A DNA stretch of 64,000 nt from SZUA-309 sp965215995 (GCA_965215995.1 OZ244128.1:3906001-3970000), one strand, 5' to 3'. Shown: positions 41,464 to 51,347, counted from the stretch's first letter. Numbers and translations are program-made. Notes: a model not told the origin generated them from the sequence alone.

Positions 41464-41886
41464 ATGACGACGATTGGCAAAGCCAGCGGCAAGTGCCTCT
41501 GTGGTGAAGTGGCTTTTGAAGCGGATGAGGTGGACGCTCATATTCACAGCTGCCACTGCAGCATGTGCAGAAACTGGTCCGGGGGTCCCATGCTGGCCGC
41601 GGCGGCGAAGTCCGTCGCTTTCAAAGGAGAGAGTAATATCAGCCGCTTTGATTCCTCCGAGTGGGCCGAGCGGGGTTTCTGCCGCCGCTGCGGCAGCAAT
41701 TTGTTTTACCGTTTAAAGGAGCCCGATCACTACATACTGTGCATGGGCACCTTTGATGACCAGTCGGCATTCGAGCTGGTGGGTGAGATCTATGTAGATG
41801 AGAAGCCGCCCGGATACAACTTTGCCGGTGACCACCCACGCCAGACCGGCGCGGAGTTCATGGCTTCAATCGGCATGAGCGAGTAG
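41464..41886 (+). CDS. GFA-family zinc protein
   Basis: 140 residues. GKCLCGEVAFEA, CHCSMCRNWSGG and GFCRRCGSNLFYR hold the zinc cysteines, with CMGTFDDQSAFELVGEIYVDEKPPGYNF. A chromosomal, non-cassette member: no attC nearby and base composition like its neighbours. The short gap to the thioesterase gene suggests cotranscription. Confidence 0.88.
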   Translation: MTTIGKASGKCLCGEVAFEADEVDAHIHSCHCSMCRNWSGGPMLAAAAKSVAFKGESNISRFDSSEWAERGFCRRCGSNLFYRLKEPDHYILCMGTFDDQSAFELVGEIYVDEKPPGYNFAGDHPRQTGAEFMASIGMSE

Positions 41887-41893
41887 GGGTCAC

Positions 41894-42745
41894 TTGAAGA
41901 CCTGTTTCCTCGGCAGCGTCAATCGCTGGGAATGCGATGAAAACGATCACCTGAACGTTCGTTACTACGCTCAGAAGATCAATCAGGCGGTGGCCATCTT
42001 CCTGGAAGACTCTGGCGTCCACTCGGCAGAGGTGCGGATCACCGGTCAGCACATCCGCTTCGTGCAGGAGGCGCGAATTGCGGCGCCGTTGCGCGTGGAC
42101 TGTGGTCGTGCTTCCGCCGGGGCCGGTTGCTGGGAGGTGCTTTCATTGATGTGTCACCACCTCACTGGAGCCCCGGTGTCTGGGTTCATCACCCGGGTCG
42201 AGGGTCCGACACTGCCGGTTGTTGAAGGTGTGTTAGAAGAAGTGCCTGATTGGGCGGCAGCCCGGGGGGTACGACCGGATGATCCTTATCCGTTACCGGC
42301 ATCCCCAAGTGCTGCGGAAGCAGCAGGATTTCAGATGATGGGTCGAGGGAGGATCAGCGCGGCCGAGTGCGACCACTCAGGGATTGCGCTACCGGAAGTC
42401 TATATAGGCCGGATCTCGGATGGCATGCCGAATCTCTGGGCCTTCACCACGGATGCACTGGAACAGGAGCAGCGCCAATCGGGTGCGCTCGGTGGCGCAG
42501 CCCTCGAGTATCAGCTGGACATCGTTCGGCCCCTGATGTGCAACGACGTCTTCCGGCATGTTTCAGGCATCCGGGAGATCGGTAGCAAGACACAGCACAT
42601 GGTCCACCTGCTGATCAACGAGAGCCGAAACGAAGTGGCCGCTCGGGCTGAAGCGGTGGGCGTTGCCATGGATCTCGAGACCCGGAAAGCCGTGCTCATA
42701 TCGGATGCCCGGCGGGCGCAGCTGGAAGCGCTTCGGGTGCGCTGA
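41894..42745 (+). CDS. acyl-CoA thioesterase-like (double hotdog) protein
   Basis: 283 residues from TTG 41894 (8 bases after the GFA stop, GGGG site). The first hotdog (CDENDHLNVRYYAQKINQAVAIFLED, ITGQHIRFVQEARIAAPLRVD) and a second repeat (AAECDHSGIALPEVYIGRISDG, GGAALEYQLDIVRPLMCNDVFRH) give a fused thioesterase dimer. The HxN-type catalytic position (DHLNVRYY) is present. Likely hydrolyses a CoA thioester. Confidence 0.78.
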   Translation: MKTCFLGSVNRWECDENDHLNVRYYAQKINQAVAIFLEDSGVHSAEVRITGQHIRFVQEARIAAPLRVDCGRASAGAGCWEVLSLMCHHLTGAPVSGFITRVEGPTLPVVEGVLEEVPDWAAARGVRPDDPYPLPASPSAAEAAGFQMMGRGRISAAECDHSGIALPEVYIGRISDGMPNLWAFTTDALEQEQRQSGALGGAALEYQLDIVRPLMCNDVFRHVSGIREIGSKTQHMVHLLINESRNEVAARAEAVGVAMDLETRKAVLISDARRAQLEALRVR

Positions 42746-42784
42746 TCGGGTATTCTTGGCGGCTGATATCTGGGAGGAATGAGC

Positions 42785-43264
42785 ATGAGCGGACTGGACA
42801 GTGTTGGTCCTGCGTTTCTGAATATGGCACACCAGATCGTCTGGTGTTCGGCGGCCACGGTGGACGCCTCTGGGCGGCCGCGATCGAGAGTACTGCACCC
42901 TATCTGGGAGTGGGATGGTGAGACGCTCACGGGCTGGATCGCCACCGGGCCCACGCCGATCAAACGGGCGCATCTTGACGCCCATCCCTACGTTTCCTGC
43001 AACTACTGGTCACCTTCGCAAGACACCTGTGTCGCCGAGTGTGCGGCCGAATGGTGCTTCGACCTGCCCACCCGCGAGCGGGTCTGGGATCTGTTCGCCA
43101 ACGGTCCGGAACCTGTCGGCTACGATCCGAGCGTCATTCCCGGTTGGGACAACGCGGCTTCCGAAGGATTTGCGGCGCTTAAGCTGGATCCCTGGCGCTT
43201 GCGGGTCATGCCTGGATCCGTGCTGCTGGCAGGTGAAGGAGAGGTGCTCGTCTGGGAGCGCTAG
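42785..43264 (+). CDS. pyridoxamine 5'-phosphate oxidase-like (FMN) protein
   Basis: 159 residues from ATG 42785; an ATG at 42779 sits one base from the GGGAGG site and is too close. Split-barrel motifs: VWCSAATVDASGRPRSRVLHPIWEWDGETLTGWIAT, HPYVSCNYW, and AALKLDPWRLRVM at the C-terminus. A flavin-binding oxidoreductase of unknown substrate. Its stop overlaps the convergent AsmA stop. Confidence 0.85.
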   Translation: MSGLDSVGPAFLNMAHQIVWCSAATVDASGRPRSRVLHPIWEWDGETLTGWIATGPTPIKRAHLDAHPYVSCNYWSPSQDTCVAECAAEWCFDLPTRERVWDLFANGPEPVGYDPSVIPGWDNAASEGFAALKLDPWRLRVMPGSVLLAGEGEVLVWER

Positions 43265-46200
43265 GTAGCGGACGGAGGGCTCGTGGATGCGCCAGGTCTG
43301 GCAGGCACTTGCTGCTCGTACTCGAGAAATCTCGGACAGGGATCCTGGCTTCCCATCAATCGATCGAACACACCGCGAATCAGTATGGACAGCCCGGCGG
43401 TCGCCGTTGCCACGCTGGCGGCGACGGCTGCGCTGGCTGGATCCAGTTCCAGTGCGGGCGTCGCGAGTGTGCCACCAATCTTGAAGTAAGGATTGGTGAT
43501 GGAGGCCGCGCTGATGCCGATCCCGCGCCGGGCCTGGGTGGCCAGGGAAAGATCGAGCTTCTCCTGTTCCAGGTCTGCGCTTCCGTAGACGAACATGTTC
43601 AGACGATCGGTGCGCATGACGAAACCTGGCTCCATCTTCAGCTTGCCATCGGCGATCGAGGCGTTGAGCACCAGGCAACTCATTTTGGTGAATTCTTCCG
43701 ATTCAACGAAAGGGTTCATCGTTTCAAGCACATTGACCAGGAAGTCACCACCGAACGCCTCGACCAGGCCGTTGTTGATCTGACCGCCGTCCGAAGAGAC
43801 GAGCAGAATCCCGTTCAGACTGCCTGCCAGTTCCGCGACGGTCTGACCATGTCCCCAGATATCCACATCCAGCGTATAGCGGGGGATGCTATCCCGCTCC
43901 TGCCCGGTGGACGTAAACAGTCCAAAGTCCACGTCCTCTCCGGCCAGTGCGAGCTCCATATAAACACCGTTGCCATCCGGTCGAAGCAGGGCGGTGGCGT
44001 CAAAGTACCCGGTCTCGTCCCTATAGGCCGCGCGATTGAGCTTCATCTCACCGTCTTTGATGTCGAGCTGGAGACTGATGTCTTCCAGACGCGACCGTTG
44101 ACCTCGAAATTTCTCGACCTCGACATCGAGGACGGCATCGAAGTCAGCGAACAGCTCTATGGGAATCGACGCGTCAGAAAATACCTTATCGAGATCGTCC
44201 CCGGGCTCCTCGTCCTCCGGTGCCCCAAAGAGCGCGTGCTGCAGATCGTAGACATCCAGCAGCTTGGAACGGCCATGCACTTCGATGAAAGGGCGGTCGG
44301 TGAGAAAGACGCTGCCCCCACCGGTCAGGTCACTGTCACCCCAGCGGGCGTCGAGGTTTCTGATATGCAGGGTGTCCAGAGTGCCTGCAAGGTCGGTTGA
44401 TAGCTCGAAGGCGTGTTCCGGCCACGGGATGTCACCAATCTGGCCCAGATCTGCAATCCGGTCACCACTGGCTACGAAGGTGAGTCTGGTGCGGCTCTGG
44501 TCTTCGAAGTCGAGCATACCGTCCACCTGCGCGTTTATGGAGCCGATGTCGAGGCGGCCTTCATTGAACCTGATGTGATTTGGAACGGGCAGCTCGATGC
44601 TGGCCTGAAGCTGCCAGGACTTGTCTGGGGGTGAGTAGCCGGGAAATGCAGGGAGGAGCCTGTCGAGTCTTTCTCCTCTGCCGGCAAGCCTGAGCTCTGA
44701 ACCGGCCCAACCGGGTGTAAGTGCCACTTTACCTTCGGCGCCGAAAGTACCGCCCGCGGTCTCCAGCTCGAAAGACCCGATTTGCAGGGCCTCTTCGAGT
44801 CCACGGATCTCCGCAGTCAGCTCGAAAGGGCCGGAGCTGTCTGCGAGGGCATCGTCGAACAGCTCGTCCATCCGTGGGCCGGTGATCTCGATGTTGAGCA
44901 TGAGATCAGGGAGATTACCTGGCCGACCAAACGAGCCATCTGCCTGCATCTCCATAGAGCGGAAGCGAGTAAGGCTCTCATCGAGTGACAGTCTGCCGTC
45001 GTCGAGCTTGAGCGTGCCGCTGGTTGTGAGTGGGTAGGCGGGCAGGTCGGTGATGCCGAGCAGATTCCCGGTCTCTGCCAGGTCATCGAGTGTCAGCCGA
45101 CCACGGAACTCCAGTGATTCTGGCGTCATTGGTGTCGGCCAGCTCAGGTCCCCCTCGATCAGGTGGCCTGCCATCTGGAAGGTGCTCTCCTGCAGGCTGA
45201 GTCCTTGCTCGTCGACGCGAAAAAGGGAGCTTGCCTGGTAGGTGCCTGCGAACGGTTGAGAGATCTCGAGCGCCTGGAGAAGCGTTGCAATATCCTCTCC
45301 CTGCCCATGAATCTGGAGTTCGGTCCCGTGAAAGTCGGGATACTCACCCACTGCCCCTGCAGCGGTCAGAGCGTGCTTGCCCACAGTCACGGTTGACTGG
45401 AGAACCTCGCTGCCAGTGGCATCCAGCGTCAGCGTAACCTCGAAAGGCACAACCGGCAGCTTAGGCAGTCCGAGCAGGGTCCGGAATTCGCTGATATCGT
45501 CACCGGTCATCCGGAAACTGCCGAAGGCACCGGCTCGGTTCGGGAAATCCTCGAAGTCGGCATTCAGCGTCAACGACAGATCATTCGATCGCACCACCAC
45601 ATCGGTGAGATCCAGATCCCCACCATGCAGGTGGAGTGTGCCCTGGATTTCGAAAGGACCGTCCGGGAATCCATCGATCTGCAGGGCTTTGCCGAAAACG
45701 CCGAGATCCGGGCCACTGATCTTCGCTGAACCGTCCCAACCATCGACGTCGACCAGATTCAGGATCGTACCCGCTGTCTCGATCTCGAAGTCGGAGACGT
45801 GCCCGACCAGGCTCAGTGCGTGACCATTGGTGTCCGGGCGGATCTCTGCCTTCAGAGCAATGTCATCCGCAAATGAATCAGGCATCTGGAAGATCTCACC
45901 GAGCAGGTCTGCGTCCGGGCCGTAAATAGTGAGACTGAGATCCACCTCGGAAAGGGAAGCGAGCTCTCCGACACTGCCAGCTACGCTGATCTCCGCGTCG
46001 TCGACCATGAGGTCGAGATTGATCTCGATCTGACCCGCGCTCAGGATCTCGGTGAACGGACCAATTCGACCGCTCACCCGCCAGGGGTCGCCGTTGATCT
46101 CACCGTGACCGTTCAGATTGAGATGGTCGGCGGAGTCGGTGGTTTCCTCTAGATGCGGGATGCTCACCTCGATGGGCGCCAGCTCGCCGATGGTGGCGTG

Positions 46201-46683
46201 GATCCTGCTGTCGGTCACCCGGAGCTGCTGAATCAGAAATGACCAGGAATCGCCTTCGTCCGGTTGCTCGACAGCCTCGAAAAACTGCCAGTTCGGCGGG
46301 CCGTCCACTCGATCCTCCAGGTACAGCTCCGCATCGCGGACCTGCAGGTCCAGCAGGTGAACGCGTTTATCGAACAGCGCACCCAGATCGATCTGCACCC
46401 TGGCAAAACTGAGCGAAACCATATGGGGTGCGGTACCGCCGGGGGCATTGCCCAGACGGGTATCGGCGACGGAGACGACTGGGGTCATGGAAAGAGACAG
46501 CATCAGATCGCCATCGATCGCGAGTGGTCGGTCCAGTGCCCATTCGGTGATGGATTGCACCAGCGGTTTCAGGGTATTGGGGTAGGCCAGGCAGTAGCCC
46601 AGCGTGAGCACGGTAAGCGTCAGCAATCCGAGCAGCGCGAGCGCGCCCGCCTTCAGCCAACCTGCTCGTCCTGAGGCTGACAT
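43261..46683 (-). CDS. large AsmA-family envelope protein
   Basis: 1140 residues. One N-terminal membrane helix (AGALALLGLLTLTVLTLGYCLAYP), then a very long periplasmic beta-repeat body typical of AsmA/TamB-like lipid-transfer proteins (LRVTDSRIHA, IQIDLG, repeated GxFxxxG units). A C-terminal AsmA domain follows (VAELAGSLNGILLVSSDGGQINNGLVEAFG, TDRLNMFVYGSADLEQEKLDLSLATQARRG, STASVA-type tail). Implicated in glycerophospholipid transport to the outer membrane. Its ATG overlaps the sterol-desaturase stop by one base. Confidence 0.88.
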   Translation of the reverse strand: MSASGRAGWLKAGALALLGLLTLTVLTLGYCLAYPNTLKPLVQSITEWALDRPLAIDGDLMLSLSMTPVVSVADTRLGNAPGGTAPHMVSLSFARVQIDLGALFDKRVHLLDLQVRDAELYLEDRVDGPPNWQFFEAVEQPDEGDSWSFLIQQLRVTDSRIHATIGELAPIEVSIPHLEETTDSADHLNLNGHGEINGDPWRVSGRIGPFTEILSAGQIEINLDLMVDDAEISVAGSVGELASLSEVDLSLTIYGPDADLLGEIFQMPDSFADDIALKAEIRPDTNGHALSLVGHVSDFEIETAGTILNLVDVDGWDGSAKISGPDLGVFGKALQIDGFPDGPFEIQGTLHLHGGDLDLTDVVVRSNDLSLTLNADFEDFPNRAGAFGSFRMTGDDISEFRTLLGLPKLPVVPFEVTLTLDATGSEVLQSTVTVGKHALTAAGAVGEYPDFHGTELQIHGQGEDIATLLQALEISQPFAGTYQASSLFRVDEQGLSLQESTFQMAGHLIEGDLSWPTPMTPESLEFRGRLTLDDLAETGNLLGITDLPAYPLTTSGTLKLDDGRLSLDESLTRFRSMEMQADGSFGRPGNLPDLMLNIEITGPRMDELFDDALADSSGPFELTAEIRGLEEALQIGSFELETAGGTFGAEGKVALTPGWAGSELRLAGRGERLDRLLPAFPGYSPPDKSWQLQASIELPVPNHIRFNEGRLDIGSINAQVDGMLDFEDQSRTRLTFVASGDRIADLGQIGDIPWPEHAFELSTDLAGTLDTLHIRNLDARWGDSDLTGGGSVFLTDRPFIEVHGRSKLLDVYDLQHALFGAPEDEEPGDDLDKVFSDASIPIELFADFDAVLDVEVEKFRGQRSRLEDISLQLDIKDGEMKLNRAAYRDETGYFDATALLRPDGNGVYMELALAGEDVDFGLFTSTGQERDSIPRYTLDVDIWGHGQTVAELAGSLNGILLVSSDGGQINNGLVEAFGGDFLVNVLETMNPFVESEEFTKMSCLVLNASIADGKLKMEPGFVMRTDRLNMFVYGSADLEQEKLDLSLATQARRGIGISAASITNPYFKIGGTLATPALELDPASAAVAASVATATAGLSILIRGVFDRLMGSQDPCPRFLEYEQQVPARPGASTSPPSAT

Positions 46684-47474
46684 CAGACCGGCTCGCGAAA
46701 GTCCGCCTTCAGAAAGTCATACTCCGATTCCATGATGTCCGTGCCCATCAGCTTGTCCCAGAAACGGAAGTACAGCGCGTAGTTGCAGCTGAAGTACTTG
46801 TGATGAAGATCGTGGTGAGCGGCGGTGATCAAGTGCTGACCGGGCAAACCTCGGAGCCACCATCTTGGGAAGATCTCATAGCCGGAGTGGTTGAACACGG
46901 CGGCGAGCGTCATGAGGGTGAGAATGAAGAGAATGCCGCCGACGTGAATGGGCACGATCAGGGCAATCAGCGGTATGAAGATGGCCCCGAGGATGGATTC
47001 GTAGGGATGGAAAGAGAAAGCGGCCCAGGGTGTGGGTGGCCGCGATTCGTGATGCACCCGGTGCATGACCGGAAACAGAGACTTCAGGTGCATCAGGCGA
47101 TGGGTCCAGTAGAAGTAAGTGTCATGGGCGAAAAGATAGATGCCTATGCTCAGCGGGATGTACCACAGGGGGTAGGCGTTCACGTCGTTGTAGATGGCCG
47201 TGCCACCCAGTTGCCAGAGTTCCAGCACCACCGCCGCCGGAGCCGCGTAAATAAAGGAAGAGAGCAGCGACCAGCGGATCTCCTTCACCACCGCACCTGG
47301 ACGGGGAGAGCCTTCCATGAGCTTGATGGCGCGCACTTTCTCGGGTGCCCGGCCCCAGAGCAGCCAGTAGAAAAAGCCGGAGATCAGGAAGTAGCGAACG
47401 GCGATGATGGCCGTGAGCGCCAGGAAGGTGATGAGCAGCTTTTCTGGTGGGATGTCGGTGAGCATCTGGAGCAT
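46683..47474 (-). CDS. sterol desaturase / fatty-acid hydroxylase family enzyme
   Basis: 263 residues with several membrane segments and the di-iron histidine clusters HDTYFYWTHRLMH, HRVHHES and HHDLHHKY. A membrane-bound oxygenase. The superfamily includes sterol desaturases and CrtZ carotene hydroxylases. Its length and C-terminus favour the sterol-desaturase branch, but proximity to crtY makes a carotenoid role worth keeping open. Confidence 0.85.
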   Translation of the reverse strand: MLQMLTDIPPEKLLITFLALTAIIAVRYFLISGFFYWLLWGRAPEKVRAIKLMEGSPRPGAVVKEIRWSLLSSFIYAAPAAVVLELWQLGGTAIYNDVNAYPLWYIPLSIGIYLFAHDTYFYWTHRLMHLKSLFPVMHRVHHESRPPTPWAAFSFHPYESILGAIFIPLIALIVPIHVGGILFILTLMTLAAVFNHSGYEIFPRWWLRGLPGQHLITAAHHDLHHKYFSCNYALYFRFWDKLMGTDIMESEYDFLKADFREPV

Positions 47475-47562
47475 GTGACCTTTTATACGTCGTCAGCGTC
47501 CCTGTTCGTCGGCGCTGCGCTTGCGGGGGAGTCGAGTACAATGCGGGCGTAGTTTAGCCTAA

Positions 47563-47581
47563 GGAACCGACCAGCGGTTCC
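47563..47581. promoter_or_regulatory. perfect 7-bp inverted repeat upstream of the carotenoid operon
   Basis: GGAACCG - 5 bases - CGGTTCC lies 56 bases before crtY and about 20 bases after a -10-like TACAAT (47537-47542). A -35 box is not clear. It could be an operator or an RNA hairpin in the leader. Confidence 0.5.
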
Positions 47582-47636
47582 ACAATGGCAGGTGGCCAGG
47601 AGCTGACCCATCTCCCTTTCTGATAAGGAATACGAC

Positions 47637-48818
47637 GTGATTTTTGCCGGCGGTGGGCTGGCCAGCTGCCTGACCGCTTACCGGCTCCGGCAGCGGCATC
47701 CTCATATCAGGATGCTGATCCTGGAAGGCGCCAGCACGCTGGGCGGCAACCACACCTGGTCGTTCTTCCGAACCGATCTCACGGATGCCCAGCTCGAGTG
47801 GGTGGAGCCGCTGATCGTGCATCGCTGGTCCAGCTACGAGGTGCGTTTTCCGGCGTTGCGGCGAACTCTGGATACTGACTATTGCTCGACTCACTCCGAG
47901 TACTTTCACACTTTCATGATGGGCGCCCTGGGAGACTGCGTGCAGTTTCGTTCTCCGGTGGAAACCCTATCCGCCCAGTCCGTGCAGATCGCGGGTGGTG
48001 AGATGATTCGCGGTCGATGCGTCATTGATGGCCGCGGTCCGGAGCCCAGCCCGCATCTGATGCTCGGCTATCAGAAATTCACCGGTCAGGTGCTGGACCT
48101 GGCTGACGAGCACGGCTTGACCGGTCCGGTGATCATGGATGCCACGGTACCTCAGAACGGTGATTACAGGTTTCTCTACACCCTACCCATAGGCCCGAAG
48201 CAGGTACTCGTGGAAGATACGCGCTACTCGGATAGCCCCAGCATGGATGCGCAGATGGATGCGGCGGCGATTGGCGACTATGTGGCCGAGCAGGGCTGGG
48301 AGATCGTCGATGTGGAGCGGGAAGAGTGGGGCGCGCTGCCCATCACCCTGGGGGGTAATGTAGATCAGTTCTGGGCGGATATGGGCGAAGTGCCGAAGAT
48401 TGGCCTCAGAGCTGCGCTTTTCCATGCCACTACCGGCTACTCATTCGCCGATGCGGTGCGCACGGCTGACGCCATCGCCGAATTGCCGGAGATCAGCACG
48501 GCGTCGGTACGGCAGTTCATGGAGCAATGGGGCAAGCGCCACTGGAAAGCCCAGAGCTTCTGGCGCTTCCTGAATCGAATGCTGTTCCTGGCAGCAGAAC
48601 CGGACCGGCGCTGGTTCGTGATGCAGCGTTTTTACGGGTTGCGCCAGGACCTGGTGGAACGGTTCTACGCCGGTAGATCCACGCTGGCAGATAAGGCTCG
48701 GATATTGACGGGTCGTCCGCCGGTTGCCATCCTGCGCGCCCTCAAGTGCCTGCCCGAATCCAGCGCCAGTACCCACCGGGGAGAGCGCCCGGACGAGGCG
48801 CCCAGATCGAGACCCTGA
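47637..48818 (+). CDS. crtY: lycopene beta-cyclase
   Basis: 393 residues from GTG 47637 (AAGGAA site). CrtY N-terminus MIFAGGGLASCLTAYRLRQRHP (FAD/NAD-binding GGGLA), GGNHTWSFF, DGRGP and the cyclase segments GYQKFTGQVLDLADEHGLTGPVIMDATVPQNGDYRFLYTLPI, VEDTRYSDSP, EEWGALPI, and ATTGYSFADAV. Converts lycopene to beta-carotene. First gene of crtY-crtI-crtB. Confidence 0.93.
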   Translation: MIFAGGGLASCLTAYRLRQRHPHIRMLILEGASTLGGNHTWSFFRTDLTDAQLEWVEPLIVHRWSSYEVRFPALRRTLDTDYCSTHSEYFHTFMMGALGDCVQFRSPVETLSAQSVQIAGGEMIRGRCVIDGRGPEPSPHLMLGYQKFTGQVLDLADEHGLTGPVIMDATVPQNGDYRFLYTLPIGPKQVLVEDTRYSDSPSMDAQMDAAAIGDYVAEQGWEIVDVEREEWGALPITLGGNVDQFWADMGEVPKIGLRAALFHATTGYSFADAVRTADAIAELPEISTASVRQFMEQWGKRHWKAQSFWRFLNRMLFLAAEPDRRWFVMQRFYGLRQDLVERFYAGRSTLADKARILTGRPPVAILRALKCLPESSASTHRGERPDEAPRSRP

Positions 48819-48834
48819 ACAGATAGGTATCCAG

Positions 48835-50364
48835 TTGAGCAAACACACAGCAGCCGTGATCGGCTCGGGATTTGGTGGATTGGCGCTGGCCATTCGTCTG
48901 CAGTCCGCCGGATTTCAGACCACGGTTTTCGAGGCGCGGGACAAGCCGGGTGGTCGTGCCTACGTGTACGAAGACCAGGGCTTCACCTTCGATGCGGGTC
49001 CAACGGTGGTCACGGACCCGGATTGCCTGCGGGAGCTGTTCGCCGTATCCGGTCGCAGGCTGGAAGACTACCTGGAGCTCCTCGAGGTAACGCCGTTCTA
49101 CCGGATTCACTGGGAGGACGGGTTCAAGTTCGACTACTCCAACAACAGTGAGGAGAACAACCGGCAGATCCGGGAGAAGAATCCGGAAGATGTGGAGGGT
49201 TACCGGCGCTTCCTCCAGTACTCCCAGGAGGTGGTCAAAGAAGGCTATATCAAGCTCGGCACCGTCCCTTTCCTGAACTTCACGGACATGATCAAGGCAG
49301 CACCCCAGCTCGTGAAGCTGCAGGCGTTCCGCAGCGTCTACAGCATGGTGTCGAAATACATCAAAGACGAGCACCTGCGCCAGGTGTTCAGCTTCAACAC
49401 CCTGCTGGTAGGCGGCAATCCGTTCAACACTTCTTCTATATACACCCTCATTCACGCGCTGGAACAGCGCTGGGGCACCTGGTTTGCGAAAGGTGGAACC
49501 CATGCGCTCGTTCGGGCGCTGGTGAAGCTGTTCGAAGATCTTGGCGGTGAGCTTCGCCTGTCCACGCCGGTGGCTGAGATACTCACGGAAGGCGGCCGTG
49601 CCAGTGGCGTGCGTACGGAAGACGGCTGGCAGGGTCGGTTCGACGCCGTGGCCAGCAATGCGGATGTGGTGTTCACCTACGAGAGGCTGCTCGGTCGCAC
49701 GGCGCGTGGCCAGCAGGCGGCGCAGTCCATGAAGCGTCGCTCATTCAGCCCGTCCATATTCCTCATCCACTTCGGCGTCGAGGGCAGCTATCCGGAGCTG
49801 AGTCATCACAACATCCTGTTCGGCCCGCGCTACAAGGCTCATCTGAAGGAGCTCTACAACGGCCCCGATCTTTCGGAAGATTTTTCCCTGTATCTGCACA
49901 ACCCGACGGTGACAGATCCAGATCTTGCGCCACCCGGCTGTTCCACCTACTACGCGCTGGCACCGGTCCCCAACCTGAAGAGTGCAGATCTCGACTGGAA
50001 CCAGGTCGGACCGGAGTACTGCGAGCGAATACTCAAGTATCTCGAGACCCACTATATGCCGGATCTCAGGAGCCGCATTGTCACCTTGCGAACCTTCACG
50101 CCGTTCGACTTCCGCGACGAGTTGAATGCCTATCAGGGCTCGGCGTTTTCACTGGAACCCGTTCTCTGGCAGAGCGCCTATTTCCGTACCCACAATCAGG
50201 ATGACCGGATCCGCAATCTGTATTTCGCCGGTGCGGGCACCCACCCGGGCGCCGGTATCCCGGGGGTGGTGGGCTCCGGCAAGGCGACGGCCGGCATCAT
50301 GCTGGCAGATTTCGGTCATCAGTACTCTGATGCCGACGTCTCCGCGCAATTCGCGAAGTCGTAA
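48835..50364 (+). CDS. crtI: phytoene desaturase
   Basis: 509 residues from TTG 48835; the frame upstream belongs to crtY. FAD motif AVIGSGFGGLALAIRLQ, DKPGGRAYVYEDQGFTFDAGPTVVTDP, GGNPFNTSSIYTLIHALEQRWG, GGTHALVRAL and the C-terminal NLYFAGAGTHPGAGIPGVVGSGKATAGIML, all diagnostic of CrtI. Desaturates phytoene to lycopene. Spaced 16 bases from crtY and 15 from crtB. Confidence 0.95.
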   Translation: MSKHTAAVIGSGFGGLALAIRLQSAGFQTTVFEARDKPGGRAYVYEDQGFTFDAGPTVVTDPDCLRELFAVSGRRLEDYLELLEVTPFYRIHWEDGFKFDYSNNSEENNRQIREKNPEDVEGYRRFLQYSQEVVKEGYIKLGTVPFLNFTDMIKAAPQLVKLQAFRSVYSMVSKYIKDEHLRQVFSFNTLLVGGNPFNTSSIYTLIHALEQRWGTWFAKGGTHALVRALVKLFEDLGGELRLSTPVAEILTEGGRASGVRTEDGWQGRFDAVASNADVVFTYERLLGRTARGQQAAQSMKRRSFSPSIFLIHFGVEGSYPELSHHNILFGPRYKAHLKELYNGPDLSEDFSLYLHNPTVTDPDLAPPGCSTYYALAPVPNLKSADLDWNQVGPEYCERILKYLETHYMPDLRSRIVTLRTFTPFDFRDELNAYQGSAFSLEPVLWQSAYFRTHNQDDRIRNLYFAGAGTHPGAGIPGVVGSGKATAGIMLADFGHQYSDADVSAQFAKS

Positions 50365-50379
50365 GAGGCGGATTCAGCG

Positions 50380-51315
50380 GTGGATCCGGTTGTCGCAAAT
50401 GCCAAAACCATCATTGAGCAGGGCTCGAAGAGCTTCGCAGCGGCAGCCAAGCTGTTCGATAGCCAAACCCGGGAGAAGGCCTTCATGCTCTACGCCTGGT
50501 GCCGCTACTGCGATGACCAGATCGATGGCCAGGATCTCGGTTTCGGCATGCAGTCCCCCGAGCCGCCAGAGCAGGCGCGCATCCTTGAACGGCTGATCGA
50601 GCAGACTGAGGCAGCGATGACCGGGGAATCAACGGAAGATCCGGTGTTCGCCGCCTTTCAGCGGGTGTTTCAAGCCACGAACATGGACCGGCGCTATCCG
50701 CTGGAGCTGCTGGACGGGTTCGGCATGGATGTGGCCAGGCACGAGTACGAAACGCTCGAAGATACGCTCGTTTACTGCTATCACGTGGCCGGTGTGGTGG
50801 GTGCCATGATGGCAACGATCATGGGCGTAACAGATCAACCAACGTTGAACCGTGCCATCGACCTGGGCATAGCCTTCCAGCTCACCAACATTTCCAGAGA
50901 CGTGATGGAAGATGCGGCCGATGGCCGGATCTATCTGCCACGTGACTGGCTCATCGAGGCCGGCGCGCCCATCGATGCAGATCAGTTTGAAGGTCGGGAG
51001 ACTGCGATCTTCAAAGTGGTGGACCGGCTGCTGAATGAAGCGGACCGCTACTACGATTCTGCCGTGCACGGCATAAGTAAGCTGCCGTTCCGCTGCGCGT
51101 GGGCCATTGCTGCCGCGCGCAGGGTCTACGGTGCCATTGGTGATGAAGTGCGCCGCCAGGGACCGCGGGCCTGGGAGCATCGTGCAGGCACCTCCAAGGC
51201 ACAGAAGCTCGGGATGTTGGCTGCAAGTGCCTTCACAGCCGTTCGGGCATCGCTCGACAACTCGGGCGACGGCCCACCGCGAACGGACTTGTGGACAGCA
51301 CCGCCGGCGAGCTGA
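50380..51315 (+). CDS. crtB: phytoene synthase
   Basis: 311 residues from GTG 50380. Trans-isoprenyl diphosphate synthase motifs SKSFAAAAKLF, YAWCRYCDDQIDG (first Asp-rich), YCYHVAGVVGAMMA, and NISRDVMEDAADGRIYLP (second Asp-rich). Joins two GGPP to phytoene. A crtE (GGPP synthase) gene is not in the window, so GGPP must come from elsewhere. Confidence 0.95.
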   Translation: MDPVVANAKTIIEQGSKSFAAAAKLFDSQTREKAFMLYAWCRYCDDQIDGQDLGFGMQSPEPPEQARILERLIEQTEAAMTGESTEDPVFAAFQRVFQATNMDRRYPLELLDGFGMDVARHEYETLEDTLVYCYHVAGVVGAMMATIMGVTDQPTLNRAIDLGIAFQLTNISRDVMEDAADGRIYLPRDWLIEAGAPIDADQFEGRETAIFKVVDRLLNEADRYYDSAVHGISKLPFRCAWAIAAARRVYGAIGDEVRRQGPRAWEHRAGTSKAQKLGMLAASAFTAVRASLDNSGDGPPRTDLWTAPPAS

Positions 51316-51347
51316 TAGAACCCGGTGTCATCGAGAGGAGGTGAGCG

